This document shows, piece after piece, positions 1 through 7,772 of a DNA stretch of 64,000 bases. Below the pieces are notes generated by a model that was given only the letters and a program-made list of their open reading frames with translations, ran no database searches and was not told the DNA's origin. Each line of letters begins with the position of its first letter. Within the stretch, counting starts at the first letter, position 1. Both the position numbers and the translations under genes were made by a program. The stretch spans positions 1-64,000 of the forward strand of contig JAAWDS010000024.1 in assembly GCA_022793895.1 (NCBI GenBank), given 5' to 3'. The stretch comes from Provencibacterium sp. (GTDB lineage: Bacteria > Bacillota > Clostridia > Oscillospirales > Ruminococcaceae).

Positions 1-14
1 GCATAGTTACCATC

Positions 15-40
15 AACCGGCTGAACAGCCGGTTTTTTTA
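15..40 (+). terminator. Intrinsic terminator of a gene upstream of the window
   Basis: A 7-bp GC-rich stem (CCGGCTG / CAGCCGG, 2-base loop) is followed directly by a run of seven T. It would end a plus-strand transcript that enters from outside the window, so the two-component operon that follows needs its own promoter. Confidence 0.85.
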
Positions 41-43
41 TTG

Positions 44-105
44 TTTGTCAACAAAACAGACTGCCATTCTGCCCGTAAACCCTCCCCTCATCCCTTGTTG
101 ACAAA
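44..105. promoter_or_regulatory. 11-bp inverted repeat upstream of the sensor kinase
   Basis: TTTGTCAACAA (44-54) and its exact reverse complement TTGTTGACAAA (95-105) lie 40 bp apart, just before the kinase start. Each arm contains a -35-like TTGACA, one on each strand. This could be an operator pair for the downstream AraC-type response regulator, or a looping site. No convincing -10 at normal spacing was found, so the promoter itself is unassigned. Confidence 0.4.
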
Positions 106-134
106 ACTATAGGTTTGTATACAGGAGGCGGGTC

Positions 135-1898
135 ATGCGCTTTTTGAGAGGGAAAAAATTTCGTCCGCAGGATTTGCCTTTGAAGATAAAGCTGCTGGCG
201 ATTACCTTTCTGGTGGTTCTGCTCATCAGCCTGGTCGCTTTTTTGGGATTTCGCTTGGTCGTCTCCCGCACCAATGAGATGGTCTATACCCAGACGGCCA
301 GCTCGCTGGGCGTTCTTTCCGACAAGATAGCCGGGGAGATCGACGGGATTATAGACGTTTCGCTCTATCTGGCGGTCAACAAGGATTTTCAAGCCAATCT
401 CCGGCTGGTGAACCGGGAGATGCAGACGACGCTGGAAAAGCAGGCGCGGGAAAATATCTTTACGCATCTTTACCGCTCGATGCAGAGCGCGGTTATTAGC
501 TGCACCGTTTTTCCGGAGAACGGAAGCCCCATTTTGTGGGGAAGCGATTCTTCCCTGGAGTCCTCTGCGCTCATGAAAAAAGTAGTTGCCCTGGCCAGCG
601 AGGCGCAGGGACGGGTGGTTTGGCTTCCCAGCGGCCGGGAGGATGGGAGCCTAATCTGCGCGCGGGAGATCCGTCATGTGGCGCTGCCGTTTTTGGAACG
701 TCTGGGCTATATCGTTCTGCGGGTGGATATCGACCGGATCATTCGGGAGGCTGCGGAGGGTCTTTTATCCATGCCGGATTATGGGCTCAGTCTTTCGCAG
801 GGGGAGGAGCTTCTGTATTCCATTCCAGGCATGCAGCAGCTGCCGGTGCTTTGGGAGGGCGAGAACGCCCCCTATGCCATCCAATCGGCGGAGGGCAGCG
901 TACAGTTTTTGACCCGTTCGTTTGTCCAGGCGGATCGGGTACAGTGGGAGCTGGTGCTGAGCATCCCCTATGATGAGGTTTTTGATTCGCTGATAGCCGC
1001 CAACACCTCCTTTCTGATAAGCCTTTTGCTGGCAGGAATCGCGGCGGTGCTGCTCTCCCGGAGATTGTTTGCAGGCGTCAACCGGCATCTCCTTCTGCTG
1101 AAGACCAAGATGGATCGGGTGCGCGCAGGGGATTTGGAGCCGTTTTCCACAGAAGAGCGGTTGGGGGAGGACGAATTGGGCGCTCTCAACCGCGATTTTG
1201 ACCGGATGACGGCGGATTTTAAAAAGGTCATTGAAGATAATTATGTAAAGGAGCTGCTCTTAACCCAAACCCAGCTCAAGGCGCTGGAGCAGCAGATTAA
1301 TCCCCATTTTCTTTACAATTCGCTGGAATCCATTCATTGGTTTTCCAGGCGGGGCGACGGGGAGGCGGTTACCGGAATTGTCCAGTCGCTGGGGCGGCTG
1401 CTGCGCAGCACTCTCTCGGAAAATGAGGACAAGATAACGCTGGAGCGCGAGCTGTTTATTTTGGATAACTACCTGAATATCCAGCGGCTCCGCTTTCCGG
1501 ATACGCTGTGCGTCCGGATAGAGGCCGATGAACAGGCGAAGGCGATCTTAGTGCCCAAAATGAGCATTCAGCCGCTGGTAGAGAACGCCATTGTCCATTC
1601 GCTGGAGGAAAATATCGGGGTGTGTCATATCGACGTTCGGGTTCGGCTCACTGGCGACCGGATCCGGGTGGAGGTGCAGAACGACGGCTCGGAGATCGAG
1701 GAGGATATTTTGGAAAGGCTGCGAAGCCGTCAGGTGAAAACCAAGGGGAATGGAATCGGGCTCATGAATATCGATTCGCGCATCAAGCTGCTGTTTGGGC
1801 CGGAATATGGCCTACAGGCAAAAGGCGGGACGGATAGGACGGCGGTTTCCTTCGAGATTCCGGCAGAAACCTGCCCGGCTGGGGAAGAGGGGGCATAG
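135..1898 (+). CDS. YesM-type sensor histidine kinase
   Basis: Membrane histidine kinase of the LytS/YesM class (His_kinase domain plus HATPase_c), 587 aa. A first membrane segment at about residues 18-42 and a second at about 291-310 flank a roughly 250-residue extracellular sensor region. A HAMP linker follows (about 311-370). The phospho-acceptor is H391 in QINPHFLYNSLES. The ATP-binding lobe shows N484 in PLVENAIVHS and the glycine-rich KTKGNGIGLMN near 537-547. AGGAGG just upstream supports this ATG. The gene is followed 69 bp later by its response regulator. Kinases of this class usually sense extracellular sugars or cell-wall signals and control ABC importers. No transporter is adjacent here, so the ligand is unknown. 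Confidence 0.93.
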   Translation: MRFLRGKKFRPQDLPLKIKLLAITFLVVLLISLVAFLGFRLVVSRTNEMVYTQTASSLGVLSDKIAGEIDGIIDVSLYLAVNKDFQANLRLVNREMQTTLEKQARENIFTHLYRSMQSAVISCTVFPENGSPILWGSDSSLESSALMKKVVALASEAQGRVVWLPSGREDGSLICAREIRHVALPFLERLGYIVLRVDIDRIIREAAEGLLSMPDYGLSLSQGEELLYSIPGMQQLPVLWEGENAPYAIQSAEGSVQFLTRSFVQADRVQWELVLSIPYDEVFDSLIAANTSFLISLLLAGIAAVLLSRRLFAGVNRHLLLLKTKMDRVRAGDLEPFSTEERLGEDELGALNRDFDRMTADFKKVIEDNYVKELLLTQTQLKALEQQINPHFLYNSLESIHWFSRRGDGEAVTGIVQSLGRLLRSTLSENEDKITLERELFILDNYLNIQRLRFPDTLCVRIEADEQAKAILVPKMSIQPLVENAIVHSLEENIGVCHIDVRVRLTGDRIRVEVQNDGSEIEEDILERLRSRQVKTKGNGIGLMNIDSRIKLLFGPEYGLQAKGGTDRTAVSFEIPAETCPAGEEGA

Positions 1899-1967
1899 CG
1901 CCGAAGCGTTCGAAGACCGGCCGGAACGGCCGGCTCAAAAAGTTGCCGACAGGAGGATCCGTAAATC

Positions 1968-3470
1968 ATGTATAGTATGCTCATAGCCGACGATGAAAAG
2001 GTCATCCGCGAATCCATTCGGGAATGTGTGGACTGGGCGGAGCATGGGATCCATGTAGTCGGGTGTTGCGCCAACGGGCTGGAGGCGCTGGAAACCGTCT
2101 TTGATGAATCTCCCGATATCATCCTGACCGATATTAAAATGCCGGGACTCAGCGGCCTGGAGCTGATTGAAAAAATACAGGCGATCGATCAGGAGACGGA
2201 GCTCATCATTATCTCCGGCTACCGCGAGTTCGAATTTGCAAAGAAGGCGATGGAATACGGCGTGCGCCGCTATCTGCTAAAGCCCATCAACGAAGCTCAG
2301 CTTTTGGATGCGGTGGAGGACGCCAAGCGCTGCTGCCAGGAGAAACGCTCTATCCAGGAGGCTGTCCGGGAACGCGAACAGCTCCGGCGGCAGATGGATC
2401 AATACAACCGGAAGATGTTTCTATATGACCTGTTCCTCCCCGGTAAGCGCCGGGAAGAGGCGGTGGAGGACTATCAGCGGCATTTTCCGGTTCCCTCCGG
2501 GAACTACTACCTTTGCTCCTGCACCGGGCCGCGGCCCTGCGACATGGCGGCCTACAACGCCCGGCTGCGCAAAGAGCTGGATAAAAAGGGGGTTAGCTTG
2601 ATCGCGGATATCCTGTATACCAAGGATTCCCTCCTGGCGCTTTGCGCAGGCGACGGGCCGTTTTCCTGGGAGGAGCTTTCCTCGGTCACGCGGATGGGAA
2701 TGGAGCTGGAAAGCTGGGTTTTCCCCGCGGACGGGCTTTTGGACTGTGTACGGCAGGTCGAGCAGTGTCTGGCCGGACGCCACCGGGTAACGGCGGTGGA
2801 TGAGGAGGGGAAGCCCTATGAGGTCTACGATACCGGCGTCTCCTCGGAAAAGCTCCAGCAATTCCTGAATCAGCTTTCCCCATACCTGGATCAAGAGGGT
2901 GAGGAAGAGCGCGCACGCTTAATCCGCGGCTTCTTTTCTTCGATTGAGGATCTGTTGATTCTCAGGACCTATGCGGCTAATTTTCTGTCCCGGCTGTTTT
3001 TGCAGTATCCGCCGCAAGGTTCGGCCTATCTTTCCGGCGCGTTTGATGAAATTTACCGGGAGAAGGAGCCGGAGAACATCATCGATATCCTCATTAGCCG
3101 CACGCGGCGGGTGGTAACGGATCAGAACGCGCACGACGACCTGATTAAAAAGGTGAAGGAGTGCATTGCGCGCAACCTTTCTGATTCCAACCTGTCGCTC
3201 AAGCAGATCGCCGATCAATATGTGCATGTGAACGTAGACTATCTAAGCCGGTTGTTTGCGCAGAAGACAGGGGAAAAATTTTCCCATTACCTCAACCGGA
3301 TCCGGGTAGAACGGGCGAAGGAGCTGCTCTTGCAGGAAGGCTGTACAGTGAGTTTTGTCGCCGAACAGGTCGGCTATGGCCACAACCCCCGCTATTTCGG
3401 GCAGATCTTTAAAAAATATTCGGGTATGACGCCGACCGCCTATCTGGAAACGGTCGGCAAAGGCGCTTGA
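1968..3470 (+). CDS. YesN/AraC-type response regulator
   Basis: Cytoplasmic partner of the preceding kinase, 500 aa. The N-terminal receiver domain (about 1-120) has acidic residues D8/D9, phospho-acceptor D55 in LTDIKMPG and K105 in LLKPINE. A middle region of about 270 residues is poorly conserved, as is usual for YesN-like proteins. The C-terminal 100 residues form an AraC-type double helix-turn-helix (SLKQIADQYVHVNVDYLSRL, then VSFVAEQVGYGHNPRYFGQ). The start follows GACAGGAGGATCC, a good ribosome site. Phosphorylation by the kinase should drive DNA binding. The 11-bp inverted repeat upstream of the kinase is one possible target. Confidence 0.93.
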   Translation: MYSMLIADDEKVIRESIRECVDWAEHGIHVVGCCANGLEALETVFDESPDIILTDIKMPGLSGLELIEKIQAIDQETELIIISGYREFEFAKKAMEYGVRRYLLKPINEAQLLDAVEDAKRCCQEKRSIQEAVREREQLRRQMDQYNRKMFLYDLFLPGKRREEAVEDYQRHFPVPSGNYYLCSCTGPRPCDMAAYNARLRKELDKKGVSLIADILYTKDSLLALCAGDGPFSWEELSSVTRMGMELESWVFPADGLLDCVRQVEQCLAGRHRVTAVDEEGKPYEVYDTGVSSEKLQQFLNQLSPYLDQEGEEERARLIRGFFSSIEDLLILRTYAANFLSRLFLQYPPQGSAYLSGAFDEIYREKEPENIIDILISRTRRVVTDQNAHDDLIKKVKECIARNLSDSNLSLKQIADQYVHVNVDYLSRLFAQKTGEKFSHYLNRIRVERAKELLLQEGCTVSFVAEQVGYGHNPRYFGQIFKKYSGMTPTAYLETVGKGA

Positions 3471-3538
3471 ACGGCGCGGCGTATCCAAGCGGACCGCATC
3501 CGTCCGCGGCAGGAGCGCCCTGCTGGATAAAAAGAGAA

Positions 3539-3598
3539 GGATCTCCGGCAAAATGCCAAACGCTTCATGTTTGACATTTTGCCGGAGATCCCTTTTTT
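3539..3598 (+). terminator. Strong terminator of the two-component operon
   Basis: A 17-bp stem (GGATCTCCGGCAAAATG and its complement) encloses a loop of about 20 bases and is followed by CCCTTTTTT. The stem has a GC outer half and an AT-rich inner half, a design seen at many other gene ends in this window. Confidence 0.9.
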
Positions 3599-3610
3599 CT
3601 CATAGACAGG

Positions 3611-3718
3611 TTGACATCCGTCTACCTGAGCATGCTGGTGGACAGCCGGAGCCTTATCCGGCAGGAGGTCGAAGAGCTTTATGCGATCCTGCGCAGAGTG
3701 GAGGAGGAATGGAAATGA
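3611..3718 (+). pseudogene. Possible remnant coding fragment (35 aa)
   Basis: A short frame starting at TTG 3611 encodes a charged, helical-looking peptide ending in RRVEEEWK. Its TGA overlaps an ATGATG that opens a second short frame (3715-3861) beginning MMDRWEWIF, and a small hairpin with a T-run follows at 3794-3822. The overlapping stop/start and the terminator look like the tail of a decayed operon, but no family is recognised and there is no good ribosome site. This is a weak call. The rest of 3471-3804 holds only the two terminators. Confidence 0.25.
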
Positions 3719-3793
3719 TGGACCGGTGGGAATGGATTTTCACCTCTTCCGTTCTGTCCGTAAGTAATGGTTCGATCCTACCCATGATTTGCA

Positions 3794-3822
3794 GGCCGCT
3801 GGTATTAAACGGCCCGTTTTTT
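3794..3822 (+). terminator. Small hairpin with T-run
   Basis: GGCCG and CGGCC form a short stem followed by CGTTTTTT. It overlaps the 3' end of the convergent DUF2871 gene and would stop plus-strand read-through. Confidence 0.5.
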
Positions 3823-4215
3823 GATTTTCAGCAGCAAAAGAAGGATACAAACGCCCGTTAAGACATGTCCGATCCCTGCAATCCCAGAAATAGAGGCGTC
3901 CAAGCTCAGGCTTACCTCTGTCCCCCAAACCTGCGTCAACCCCCTCAAAAGGAGACCGAGGCCGGTGATGTTCAGGCCAAGCTGGTAAACGGTTAAAATT
4001 TTGCCGGTATTGCGGTCGGAAAAGGAAAAGGCTTTTTCCGCCAGCATTAGCATGAGGAAGAAGAACATGCCCAGCGTGAAATAGTGCGTGTGCAGAAAGG
4101 CCAGATTCGTCTGTCCTGTAAAGTGGCTGAACTTCGTAAATTCCCGATAAAAGACTCCCAATGCCATGGCGGCGGCCGCATAGGACAAAGCCAGGTTTGC
4201 ACAGCGTTTTACCAT
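3805..4215 (-). CDS. DUF2871 family membrane protein
   Basis: 136-aa integral membrane protein with four predicted hydrophobic segments (about residues 7-25, 40-60, 74-95 and 106-130). The family features HTHYFTLGMFFFLMLMLAEK and the TGVCILLLLLKIKK tail match DUF2871. Function is unknown. It is the last gene of a minus-strand operon behind the TetR regulator and the interrupted membrane gene, 19 bp after the latter. Confidence 0.8.
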   Translation of the reverse strand: MVKRCANLALSYAAAAMALGVFYREFTKFSHFTGQTNLAFLHTHYFTLGMFFFLMLMLAEKAFSFSDRNTGKILTVYQLGLNITGLGLLLRGLTQVWGTEVSLSLDASISGIAGIGHVLTGVCILLLLLKIKKRAV

Positions 4216-4234
4216 CGTGATATAGCCTCCTCTG

Positions 4235-4912
4235 TTATATGTTTATTTTGTTCTGTGTTTCCCGGTAAAGCTGCCAGCCCATGGACACGCTCCAAACATA
4301 CGCCATTGTTTTGGGGATCATCAGCATGCCGGCGGCCGGAGCTGATCCGCTGAACAGGACGACGGGCAGGTAGAACCCGAAAGAGAGAGCGATAGCCAGG
4401 GGCATGAATCGAAAGACGCGATCGCCCGTTTTTTTGGACTCCTGCGCAAAAATAACCAGGATGACGACGCCCATTATAGCGAAGGGAATATTGTGCAGAA
4501 TCCCAAACAAAAGAGGCTGACGGTAGGCGAGCCATTGATTTTGCGGAAGCAGGCAGAGTATTATCCGCAGTATAGCCAGCGCCCAGATAGACCGGGTGAG
4601 GTTTTTCCGGCCGGAGATTTGGTAACGTTCACGCCAAACGTCAAACAGAATGAGATAAAAAACTGTCATGGTGATGGAAGTGATGAGTTTTCCAATCCCC
4701 AAGGCCGCTGCGTTGGCTTCCAGTCCGGCCGTCCAAAGGGCATAGGATCAGGGGATGAGATGGAAGGAGTCGCCCGCGCCGAGCACGACGGCCATCCAAC
4801 CCGTTTTTTTAACCAACGGATGATTCCCTTTTACCAGCATCATAAGGCCCATCATCAAGACAAATCCAAGATACAAAAGGTCAAAAACGGTTTCTGCGAT
4901 TGCCTGTATCAT
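4235..4912 (-). pseudogene. Membrane protein gene interrupted by an in-frame TGA
   Basis: The ATG at 4912 has an excellent ribosome site (AAAGGAGGAATTTTTT before it). The frame reads 54 codons (MIQAIAETVFDLLYLGF... ending GDSFHLIP), meets TGA at 4748-4750, then continues in the same frame without another stop for 171 codons to 4235 (SYALWTAGLEANAAALGIGK...). The two halves join into one polytopic membrane protein of about 225 aa with no frameshift. A single C-to-T change in a CGA (Arg) codon would explain the stop. Neighbouring genes use TGA as a normal stop, so recoding is unlikely. The downstream half has no obvious start site of its own. Likely a recent nonsense mutation or a sequencing error. 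Confidence 0.8.
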
Positions 4913-4933
4913 AAAAAATTCCTCCTTTTCATT

Positions 4934-5482
4934 TTAGTAAAGGACGCGCCGGATGATTTCGAGCAGGAAAGAGATGTCAGGAGCATCCGCCTTCAGCAGC
5001 GTCACCGTGTTTACCATTAGAAAACGGGCGAATTGTTCTTTCGAAAAGCTCTCCGTCCAAATATCCTTACGGATGCCGGGGTCTTGCTCCATGCGCTCCA
5101 CGAAAGCCGTCTCCAGTGCCGACTGCATGCACGTCATACGCGCCTGCCCTTCCGTCCCGATATTTCCCAGGCTGTTCATGAGCTTTCCGGCAGACTGCTC
5201 GATTCGCTTCTTCAAAAAGGCGAATATTTCTTGTAGCTGTTCGCAAAAAGAACCGCCGCCGGCTGCCGCCTGCATTTCCAGCAGCGTTTGCGACCAATAT
5301 TCTTCCGTGAGGGCCAGAAGGATCTCCTCTTTATTGGAAAAATAATTGTAAACCGTTCCCGTTGCCACACCCGCTTTAGCGGCGATGGAGCGGATATTGA
5401 CAGCGCCGATGCCTTCGGTATCGGCGATACGGTGGGAGATGTCCAGCAACACGCCGCGCAAGGTATCGTCTTTCTTCCTCAC
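4934..5482 (-). CDS. TetR family transcriptional regulator
   Basis: 182-aa repressor with an N-terminal helix-turn-helix (GAVNIRSIAAKAGVATGTVY followed by NYFSNKEEIL) and a divergent C-terminal ligand/dimer domain. The start is GTG at 5482, seven bases after AAAGGAAGG. It is the first gene of an operon with two membrane proteins, and its promoter is bracketed by two near-identical palindromes, so self-repression is likely. The ligand is unknown. Confidence 0.92.
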   Translation of the reverse strand: MRKKDDTLRGVLLDISHRIADTEGIGAVNIRSIAAKAGVATGTVYNYFSNKEEILLALTEEYWSQTLLEMQAAAGGGSFCEQLQEIFAFLKKRIEQSAGKLMNSLGNIGTEGQARMTCMQSALETAFVERMEQDPGIRKDIWTESFSKEQFARFLMVNTVTLLKADAPDISFLLEIIRRVLY

Positions 5483-5508
5483 AAAATACCTTCCTTTTGT
5501 CTGGGATT

Positions 5509-5574
5509 ATGAACGCGTTCATTTATATTGTAATGTAAGCGGAAGGATTTGTCAATCATATTTGAACGTGTTCA
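5509..5574 (-). promoter_or_regulatory. TetR-operon promoter bracketed by two operators
   Basis: On the minus strand, TTGACA (5550-5555) and TACAAT (5527-5532) are 17 bp apart, a near-consensus sigma-A promoter. A perfect palindrome ATGAACGCGTTCAT (5509-5522) covers the expected transcription start. A second, TGAACGTGTTCA (5563-5574), lies 8 bp upstream of the -35. Their centres are 53 bp apart, about five helical turns. They are the obvious sites for the TetR protein encoded just downstream. Confidence 0.8.
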
Positions 5575-5731
5575 CTTATATTTTGCGCGGTTTGCTTTTG
5601 GCGTCGTTATCATAGGTATATTACCGGACTGGAGCGGCTATGAACAGAAAGGCGGAATTGTTTCCAATAGGAGAACCCCCGCGGGCGGAAACCTCCGAGT
5701 CCTCCAAACGGAAGTTTTTATAGCTGAACGC

Positions 5732-5766
5732 AAAAAAGCCAATCACCTTCTGTGATTGGCTTTTTC
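5732..5766 (-). terminator. Terminator of the tRNA-Gln/tRNA-Pro transcript
   Basis: AAGCCAATCAC pairs with GTGATTGGCTT and is flanked by A/T runs on both sides, so it can act in both directions. It lies immediately downstream of the minus-strand tRNA genes. Confidence 0.85.
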
Positions 5767-5776
5767 TGGTAATCTC

Positions 5777-5853
5777 TGGTCGGAGTAGGGAGACTTGAAC
5801 TCCCGGCCTCTTGGTCCCGAACCAAGCGCGCTACCAAACTGCGCTATACCCCG
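5777..5853 (-). tRNA. tRNA-Pro (CGG)
   Basis: 77-nt cloverleaf on the minus strand. Acceptor arm CGGGGTA pairs with TACTCCG with one G-T pair. The anticodon loop TTCGGGA gives anticodon CGG, reading CCG. The T-arm contains GTTCAAGTC. The discriminator is A and the 3' CCA is encoded. It is one base away from tRNA-Gln and shares its transcript. Confidence 0.95.
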
Positions 5854-5854
5854 A

Positions 5855-5928
5855 TGGTTGCCCGAGAAGGATTCGAACCCTCACAAACAGAGTCAGAGTC
5901 TGTCGTGCTACCTTTACACAATCGGGCA
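5855..5928 (-). tRNA. tRNA-Gln (CTG)
   Basis: 74-nt cloverleaf on the minus strand. Acceptor arm TGCCCGA pairs with TCGGGCA. The anticodon stem ACAGA/TCTGT encloses loop CTCTGAC, giving anticodon CTG (codon CAG). The discriminator is A and CCA is encoded. It is the first tRNA of the pair. Confidence 0.95.
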
Positions 5929-5965
5929 GTTTTTAACTTTTAACAAGTGTGCCGAACAGTTATTA

Positions 5966-5993
5966 ATTATACCCCTTTTTTTAGATTTGTCAA
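5966..5993 (-). promoter_or_regulatory. Promoter of the tRNA-Gln/Pro operon
   Basis: On the minus strand, TTGACA (5988-5993) and TATAAT (5966-5971) are perfect -35 and -10 boxes with a 16-bp spacer, 37 bp upstream of tRNA-Gln. Confidence 0.85.
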
Positions 5994-6203
5994 GTAATTT
6001 TTCCTTTTTTCTTGCTTTTTATTTCTAGGCATGGCGGCTTTCCAGGAGGGAGAAACTAATACTGGCAAATAGGAGTGACCGAGAGCTTGTTTCCGGTTTT
6101 GGTGGGGAAATGCCTTGGGGCGTTCCCTTTTTCCACTTTGCGGCAATAGAAGGGCCTTGCCGTCCGGCGAGGCTTACAGGAAAAGAAAGGGAGGTTTATC
6201 CAG

Positions 6204-6590
6204 ATGAAAGCGACGGTTTTATGTAGCTTTGATAATATTGACTTGGCGGAGATAGCCGTTGGAAAGTTAAAAGCCAGCGTGCCCGGCATTGAGCATATCG
6301 AGATCAGCCGGCCGTCTTTTGAGGAGCCGGAGGAGCATATCCATGTTCTCCCGTTGGGCACGGCGGGGGATGGAACGTCGGTGGGCGTGGGAGCGGTATC
6401 GAACGGGATTTTTCCTATCTTCACCGATTTTCAGGGGGAGGATGAGGATTCCGCCCGCCGCAGCGATTATATTCCGCGCAGCGTAACGGTGCGCGTTACC
6501 TGCACACAGGCGCAGCGCAGCGCGGTCGAGGCAAAGCTCATCAACCTGGGCGGCTTGAGAATCCGTTCCTCCAACGCGCTGGATTATTAA
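6204..6590 (+). CDS. Conserved hypothetical protein, 128 aa
   Basis: Not recognised. Small soluble protein with a GGGAGG ribosome site. It starts MKATVLCSFDNIDLAEIAVG, which looks like a beta-alpha unit of a ferredoxin-like or ACT-like fold, and ends with a second such unit (VTVRVTCTQAQRSAVEAKLI). A glycine-rich stretch around residues 50-70 (GTAGDGTSVGVGAVSNG) separates them. No signal peptide. It precedes an unrelated lipoprotein gene by 69 bp. A general-stress or envelope-sensing role is possible but nothing in the sequence proves it. The upstream 5994-6203 stretch shows no other feature. Confidence 0.65.
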   Translation: MKATVLCSFDNIDLAEIAVGKLKASVPGIEHIEISRPSFEEPEEHIHVLPLGTAGDGTSVGVGAVSNGIFPIFTDFQGEDEDSARRSDYIPRSVTVRVTCTQAQRSAVEAKLINLGGLRIRSSNALDY

Positions 6591-6659
6591 TAGGGCGGGA
6601 TGGTTAGAGAAATCCGGATAGCGGGTTCCGCCAATATTTGCGCGAAAGGGGTATAGCGA

Positions 6660-7211
6660 TTGAAAAAACGCTTGGAAACGGCGCTTTGTCTTTTCTTAAC
6701 GCTGCTTTGTGGTTGCAGGGCAGGAAAGGAGGATGGTTTTGCAGAAAACCACTCTTCGTCCTCCGCTGTAAGTCTAACGCCGGCCTCCTATGTTCAGAGC
6801 GGCACGGAGTCTGAGGGAGAGGAGAAGCGGGAAGAGGATTTCCAGAGGATGCTTTCGGCGTTGGAGGGAGTCCGGCCGGGCGCGGCCGGCGGCAGCCTGC
6901 GAGCATACAGCGCCGCCTGCGGAGCGCTGGATTTCGCCGAGCGGCATAACGGCGGGGGAGAATGGCTGCAAACCCGCCTGGAGGAATATCTTGCCGGGGC
7001 GGATGAGCTGGAAATAGAGGCTCTTCAAGAGGGCTGGCCGTCTGCTGCCAGGGCGGCCGAAGAGATTCTGGAAAAAGGAGTGGAAGCCCTGGCAGACATC
7101 CTCTCCGATGCCGGTTCTCCCAATCAGCACACCCTCTATCATCCGCAGGCATACCGGGAAACCGCCCATATTCTCAATCAAGCGCTGGGAGATCCTCCGT
7201 CCGCGGAATAA
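6660..7211 (+). CDS. Putative lipoprotein, unknown function
   Basis: 183 aa starting at TTG 6660 after GAAAGGGG. The N-terminus KKRLETALCLFLTLLCGCR is a typical lipoprotein signal with a lipobox-like LLCGC, placing it outside the membrane. The mature part is serine-rich at first, then acidic and helical, and mentions no known domain. About 69 bp separate it from the preceding hypothetical gene, so they may be co-transcribed. The 7212-7412 gap after it has GC-rich inverted segments and an AAGATTACG run that may be a decayed copy of the window's intergenic repeat, but this is uncertain. Confidence 0.6.
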   Translation: MKKRLETALCLFLTLLCGCRAGKEDGFAENHSSSSAVSLTPASYVQSGTESEGEEKREEDFQRMLSALEGVRPGAAGGSLRAYSAACGALDFAERHNGGGEWLQTRLEEYLAGADELEIEALQEGWPSAARAAEEILEKGVEALADILSDAGSPNQHTLYHPQAYRETAHILNQALGDPPSAE

Positions 7212-7412
7212 AGCCCTAGAAGACAGTAAAAGGCTTCCGGCTTTGCGAACCAAGGCGGTCCGGCAAGATTACGAAGGCAAATTCGCGTCGCCAGTGACGC
7301 CGGTAAAAGCCGGATGCTTTTTATCCAGGCGTCCCGATTGCCGCGATAGCGGGGAGAGGCGCGGCTCTGCGATAATTTTTTATCCCGCAGCCATAAAAAA
7401 TCGGTTTGCCTC

Positions 7413-7441
7413 TTGACAGGCGGATGGATTTGCGGTAATAT
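7413..7441 (+). promoter_or_regulatory. Promoter of the T-box leader
   Basis: TTGACA (7413-7418) and TAATAT (7436-7441) are spaced by exactly 17 bp, putting the start of transcription near 7448 just before the first conserved T-box elements. Confidence 0.85.
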
Positions 7442-7447
7442 AGGTGC

Positions 7448-7735
7448 AATTTCATAGTACAAAAGCGATGAAGAGGGGCCGCAGAGGGTGTTGCCACAGA
7501 GAACCGGTGGTGGGTGTAAACCGGTGCAGCGCTGTTTGCAGAATGGCCGATCACCTTGGAGCTGGAGCGCTGAAGGAAGGTTTCTTAGGCGTTTCCCGCA
7601 AAGACAGCGTTAAAGGTCGAGGATTTGTTGGAATCCGTAAAGAGTGGCGTTGCTTTACCGGCAATGCAATCCGGGTGGTACCGCGGGCAGATATTTTCGG
7701 CTCGTCCCTATTATTTAGGGGCGGGCCGTTTTTTT
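7448..7735 (+). ncRNA. T-box riboswitch leader, probably isoleucine-specific
   Basis: A T-box senses uncharged tRNA and prevents termination. The Stem I start GCGATGAAGAGG, the distal loop segment CAGAGAACCGG...GGTGTAAACCGG, and the T-box proper GGGTGGTACCGCGG (7673-7686) are all present. They are followed by a terminator hairpin (7699-7727) and a T-run. The candidate specifier is ATC (in GATCACCTTGGAGC), the usual position before ACC. TGGT in the T-box pairs with an ACCA tRNA end, which fits tRNA-Ile and argues against TCA/Ser. The downstream genes are not an aminoacyl-tRNA synthetase or an amino-acid biosynthesis set, which is unusual. The specifier call is inference; the T-box itself is clear. 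Confidence 0.88.
7699..7735 (+). terminator. T-box attenuator terminator
   Basis: GGCTCGTCCCTA pairs with TTAGGGGCGGGCC around a TTAT loop, followed by TTTTTTT. Its 5' region is shared with the alternative antiterminator that contains the T-box sequence. Confidence 0.85.
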
Positions 7736-7772
7736 ATTATTTTTCTCAAGTCAAAGTAGGAGGATTTTTTCA

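Noticed and set aside
3755-3800. tRNA-like T-arm (GGTTCGATCC) hinting at an attachment site
   Set aside because: No matching acceptor or anticodon arms and no integrase or direct repeat nearby.
4748-4750. TGA as selenocysteine or a reassigned codon
   Set aside because: No SECIS-like hairpin or Sec-family protein is apparent, and TGA is a normal stop for many genes here (for example the response regulator, purN and nearby genes).
5795-6028. Open frame across the tRNA-Pro/tRNA-Gln pair
   Set aside because: It translates tRNA sequence; the cloverleafs, promoter and terminator explain the region.
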